A stretch of DNA of 6,290 nt, from positions 1 through 6,290 of the forward strand of contig RFIV01000235.1 of the NCBI GenBank assembly GCA_003695085.1, in the 5' to 3' direction. Positions 5,257 to 6,290 of the stretch are shown one piece after another (position 1 is the stretch's first letter; each line of letters begins with the position of its first letter). The stretch is from Gammaproteobacteria bacterium (GTDB lineage Bacteria > Pseudomonadota > Gammaproteobacteria > Pseudomonadales > Oleiphilaceae). The position numbers and the translations under genes are program-made. The notes under the pieces are model-generated. The model was given only the letters and a program-made list of their open reading frames with translations, did no database searches and had not been told where the DNA came from.

Positions 5257-6290
5257 ATGCACCCCACCGTCCAGCAGGTCACGCAACGCATTGCCGAGCG
5301 CAGTGCCCAATCCCGAAGCCGCTATCTGGCGCGTATGCAGTCACTTAAGTCACAGGCACCGGTCAGGAAGACGCTTTCCTGCGGCAACCTGGCCCACGGC
5401 TTTGCGGCCTGCGGACAGGCCGACAAGGGCGTTCTTAAAATGATGAATCAGGCCAATGTCGGGATTGTGACGGCGTACAATGACATGCTGTCCGCCCACC
5501 AGCCCTATAGGGATTATCCGGACAAGATCAAGGCGGCGGCACGGGCCATGGGGTGTACAGCGCAGGTGGCGGGGGGCACGCCTGCCATGTGCGACGGAGT
5601 GACCCAGGGGCAGCCAGGAATGGATCTGAGCCTCTTCAGCCGCGATGTGATTGCCATGAGTACGGCCATTGCGCTCAGTCACCAGATGTTTGATGCGGTG
5701 ATGTTGCTGGGCATCTGCGACAAGATTGTGCCGGGCCTGCTCATGGGGGCGCTCAGCTACGGTTACCTGCCCGCCATACTGGTGCCGGCCGGCCCCATGC
5801 CTTCGGGCCTGCCCAACAAGGAGAAAGTACGTATCCGCCAGTTGTATGCAGAGGGCAAGGTCGGGCAGGAGGCGCTGCTGGAAGCTGAAAGCCAGAGCTA
5901 TCACAGCCCCGGTACGTGCACCTTTTACGGGACGGCCAACAGTAATCAGTTGCTGGTGGAAGTCATGGGGCTGCATCTGCCCGGGGCCGCTTTTGTACCT
6001 CCGGGTACCGCGCTTCGGGACGCTTTGACCGCGGCGGCCACGGAACAGGTGATCCGGCTGTCTGCCCCGATGGGCGGCACGGCATCATTGGCGGAGATGG
6101 TCAATGAAAAGAGTATCGTTAACGCACTGGTTGCCCTGATGGCAACAGGTGGGTCCACCAACCACACCATGCACTGGGTGGCCATCGCCCGGGCGGCCGG
6201 TCTCATCATCAACTGGGACGACTTTGCCGACTTGTCGGCGGTGGTGCCTTCGCTCACGCGCATTTATCCCAATGGCCAGGCGGACATCAA
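5257..6290 (+). CDS. edd: 6-phosphogluconate dehydratase (3' end outside the window)
   Basis: The first 344 codons are present; the family is about 600 residues, so a little over half is visible. Edd dehydrates 6-phosphogluconate to 2-keto-3-deoxy-6-phosphogluconate, the first committed step of the Entner-Doudoroff pathway, in the cytoplasm. It belongs to the IlvD/Edd iron-sulfur dehydratases. Cysteines expected to bind the 4Fe-4S cluster are Cys154 in GICDKIVPG and Cys221 in PGTCTFYGTAN; Cys112 in GGTPAMCDGVTQG is also conserved. Other family blocks are SCGNLAHGFAAC (41-52), YNDMLSAHQPY (74-84), SGLPNKEKVRIRQLYAEGKV (183-202) and MATGGSTNHTMH (295-306). From ATG 5257 the protein aligns with the first residue of E. 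coli Edd (MHPTVQQVTQRI against MNPQLLRVTNRI). It is divergent from gap-pyk across 144 bases. An eda or glk gene could lie downstream, outside the window. IlvD itself is excluded by these Edd-specific blocks. Confidence 0.97.
   Translation, partial: MHPTVQQVTQRIAERSAQSRSRYLARMQSLKSQAPVRKTLSCGNLAHGFAACGQADKGVLKMMNQANVGIVTAYNDMLSAHQPYRDYPDKIKAAARAMGCTAQVAGGTPAMCDGVTQGQPGMDLSLFSRDVIAMSTAIALSHQMFDAVMLLGICDKIVPGLLMGALSYGYLPAILVPAGPMPSGLPNKEKVRIRQLYAEGKVGQEALLEAESQSYHSPGTCTFYGTANSNQLLVEVMGLHLPGAAFVPPGTALRDALTAAATEQVIRLSAPMGGTASLAEMVNEKSIVNALVALMATGGSTNHTMHWVAIARAAGLIINWDDFADLSAVVPSLTRIYPNGQADI

Noticed and set aside
5350..5976. A 208-codon open frame on the minus strand opposite edd
   Set aside because: It lies inside the strongly conserved Edd sequence, shows no family motif and is a shadow of edd.

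Overview
The window looks like chromosomal DNA of a proteobacterium, most likely a gammaproteobacterium. The pyruvate kinase is of the PykA type, the dehydratase closely follows the E. coli Edd protein from residue 1, and G+C is moderately high outside one AT-rich intergenic strip. No genus can be named from sequence reading alone. Coding is dense, with four protein genes. I see no rRNA, tRNA, CRISPR array or mobile element.

Layout: (1) Positions 1-2462, minus strand, hold a large chemotaxis-type fusion protein that runs off the left edge: a CheB methylesterase domain, a CheR methyltransferase domain, a heptad coiled coil and the start of a PAS domain. (2) Positions 2463-2664 are a short intergenic stretch with a strong intrinsic terminator pointing left, which separates the fusion gene from the operon upstream of it. 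(3) Positions 2665-5112, minus strand, are a tight two-gene unit, gap then pyk, nine bases apart. (4) Positions 5113-5256 are a 144-base AT-rich divergent control region with several palindromic elements. (5) Positions 5257-6290, plus strand, are the first 344 codons of edd, which runs off the right edge.

The metabolic genes fit together. Edd makes KDPG, which aldolase (Eda, not in the window) splits into pyruvate and glyceraldehyde-3-phosphate. Gap takes that triose phosphate into lower glycolysis and Pyk makes the second pyruvate. Divergent edd and gap-pyk transcription from a shared control region suggests coordinated Entner-Doudoroff control, comparable to the edd/gap arrangement of pseudomonads. 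The control region holds an FNR/Anr-like box, a HexR-like imperfect palindrome over the proposed gap -10, and a perfect 7-base inverted repeat. All three are candidates only. The chemotaxis-type fusion appears functionally unrelated.

I found no convincing previously undescribed system. The most interesting points are the divergent control region and the CheB-CheR-coiled-coil-PAS fusion without a receiver domain.
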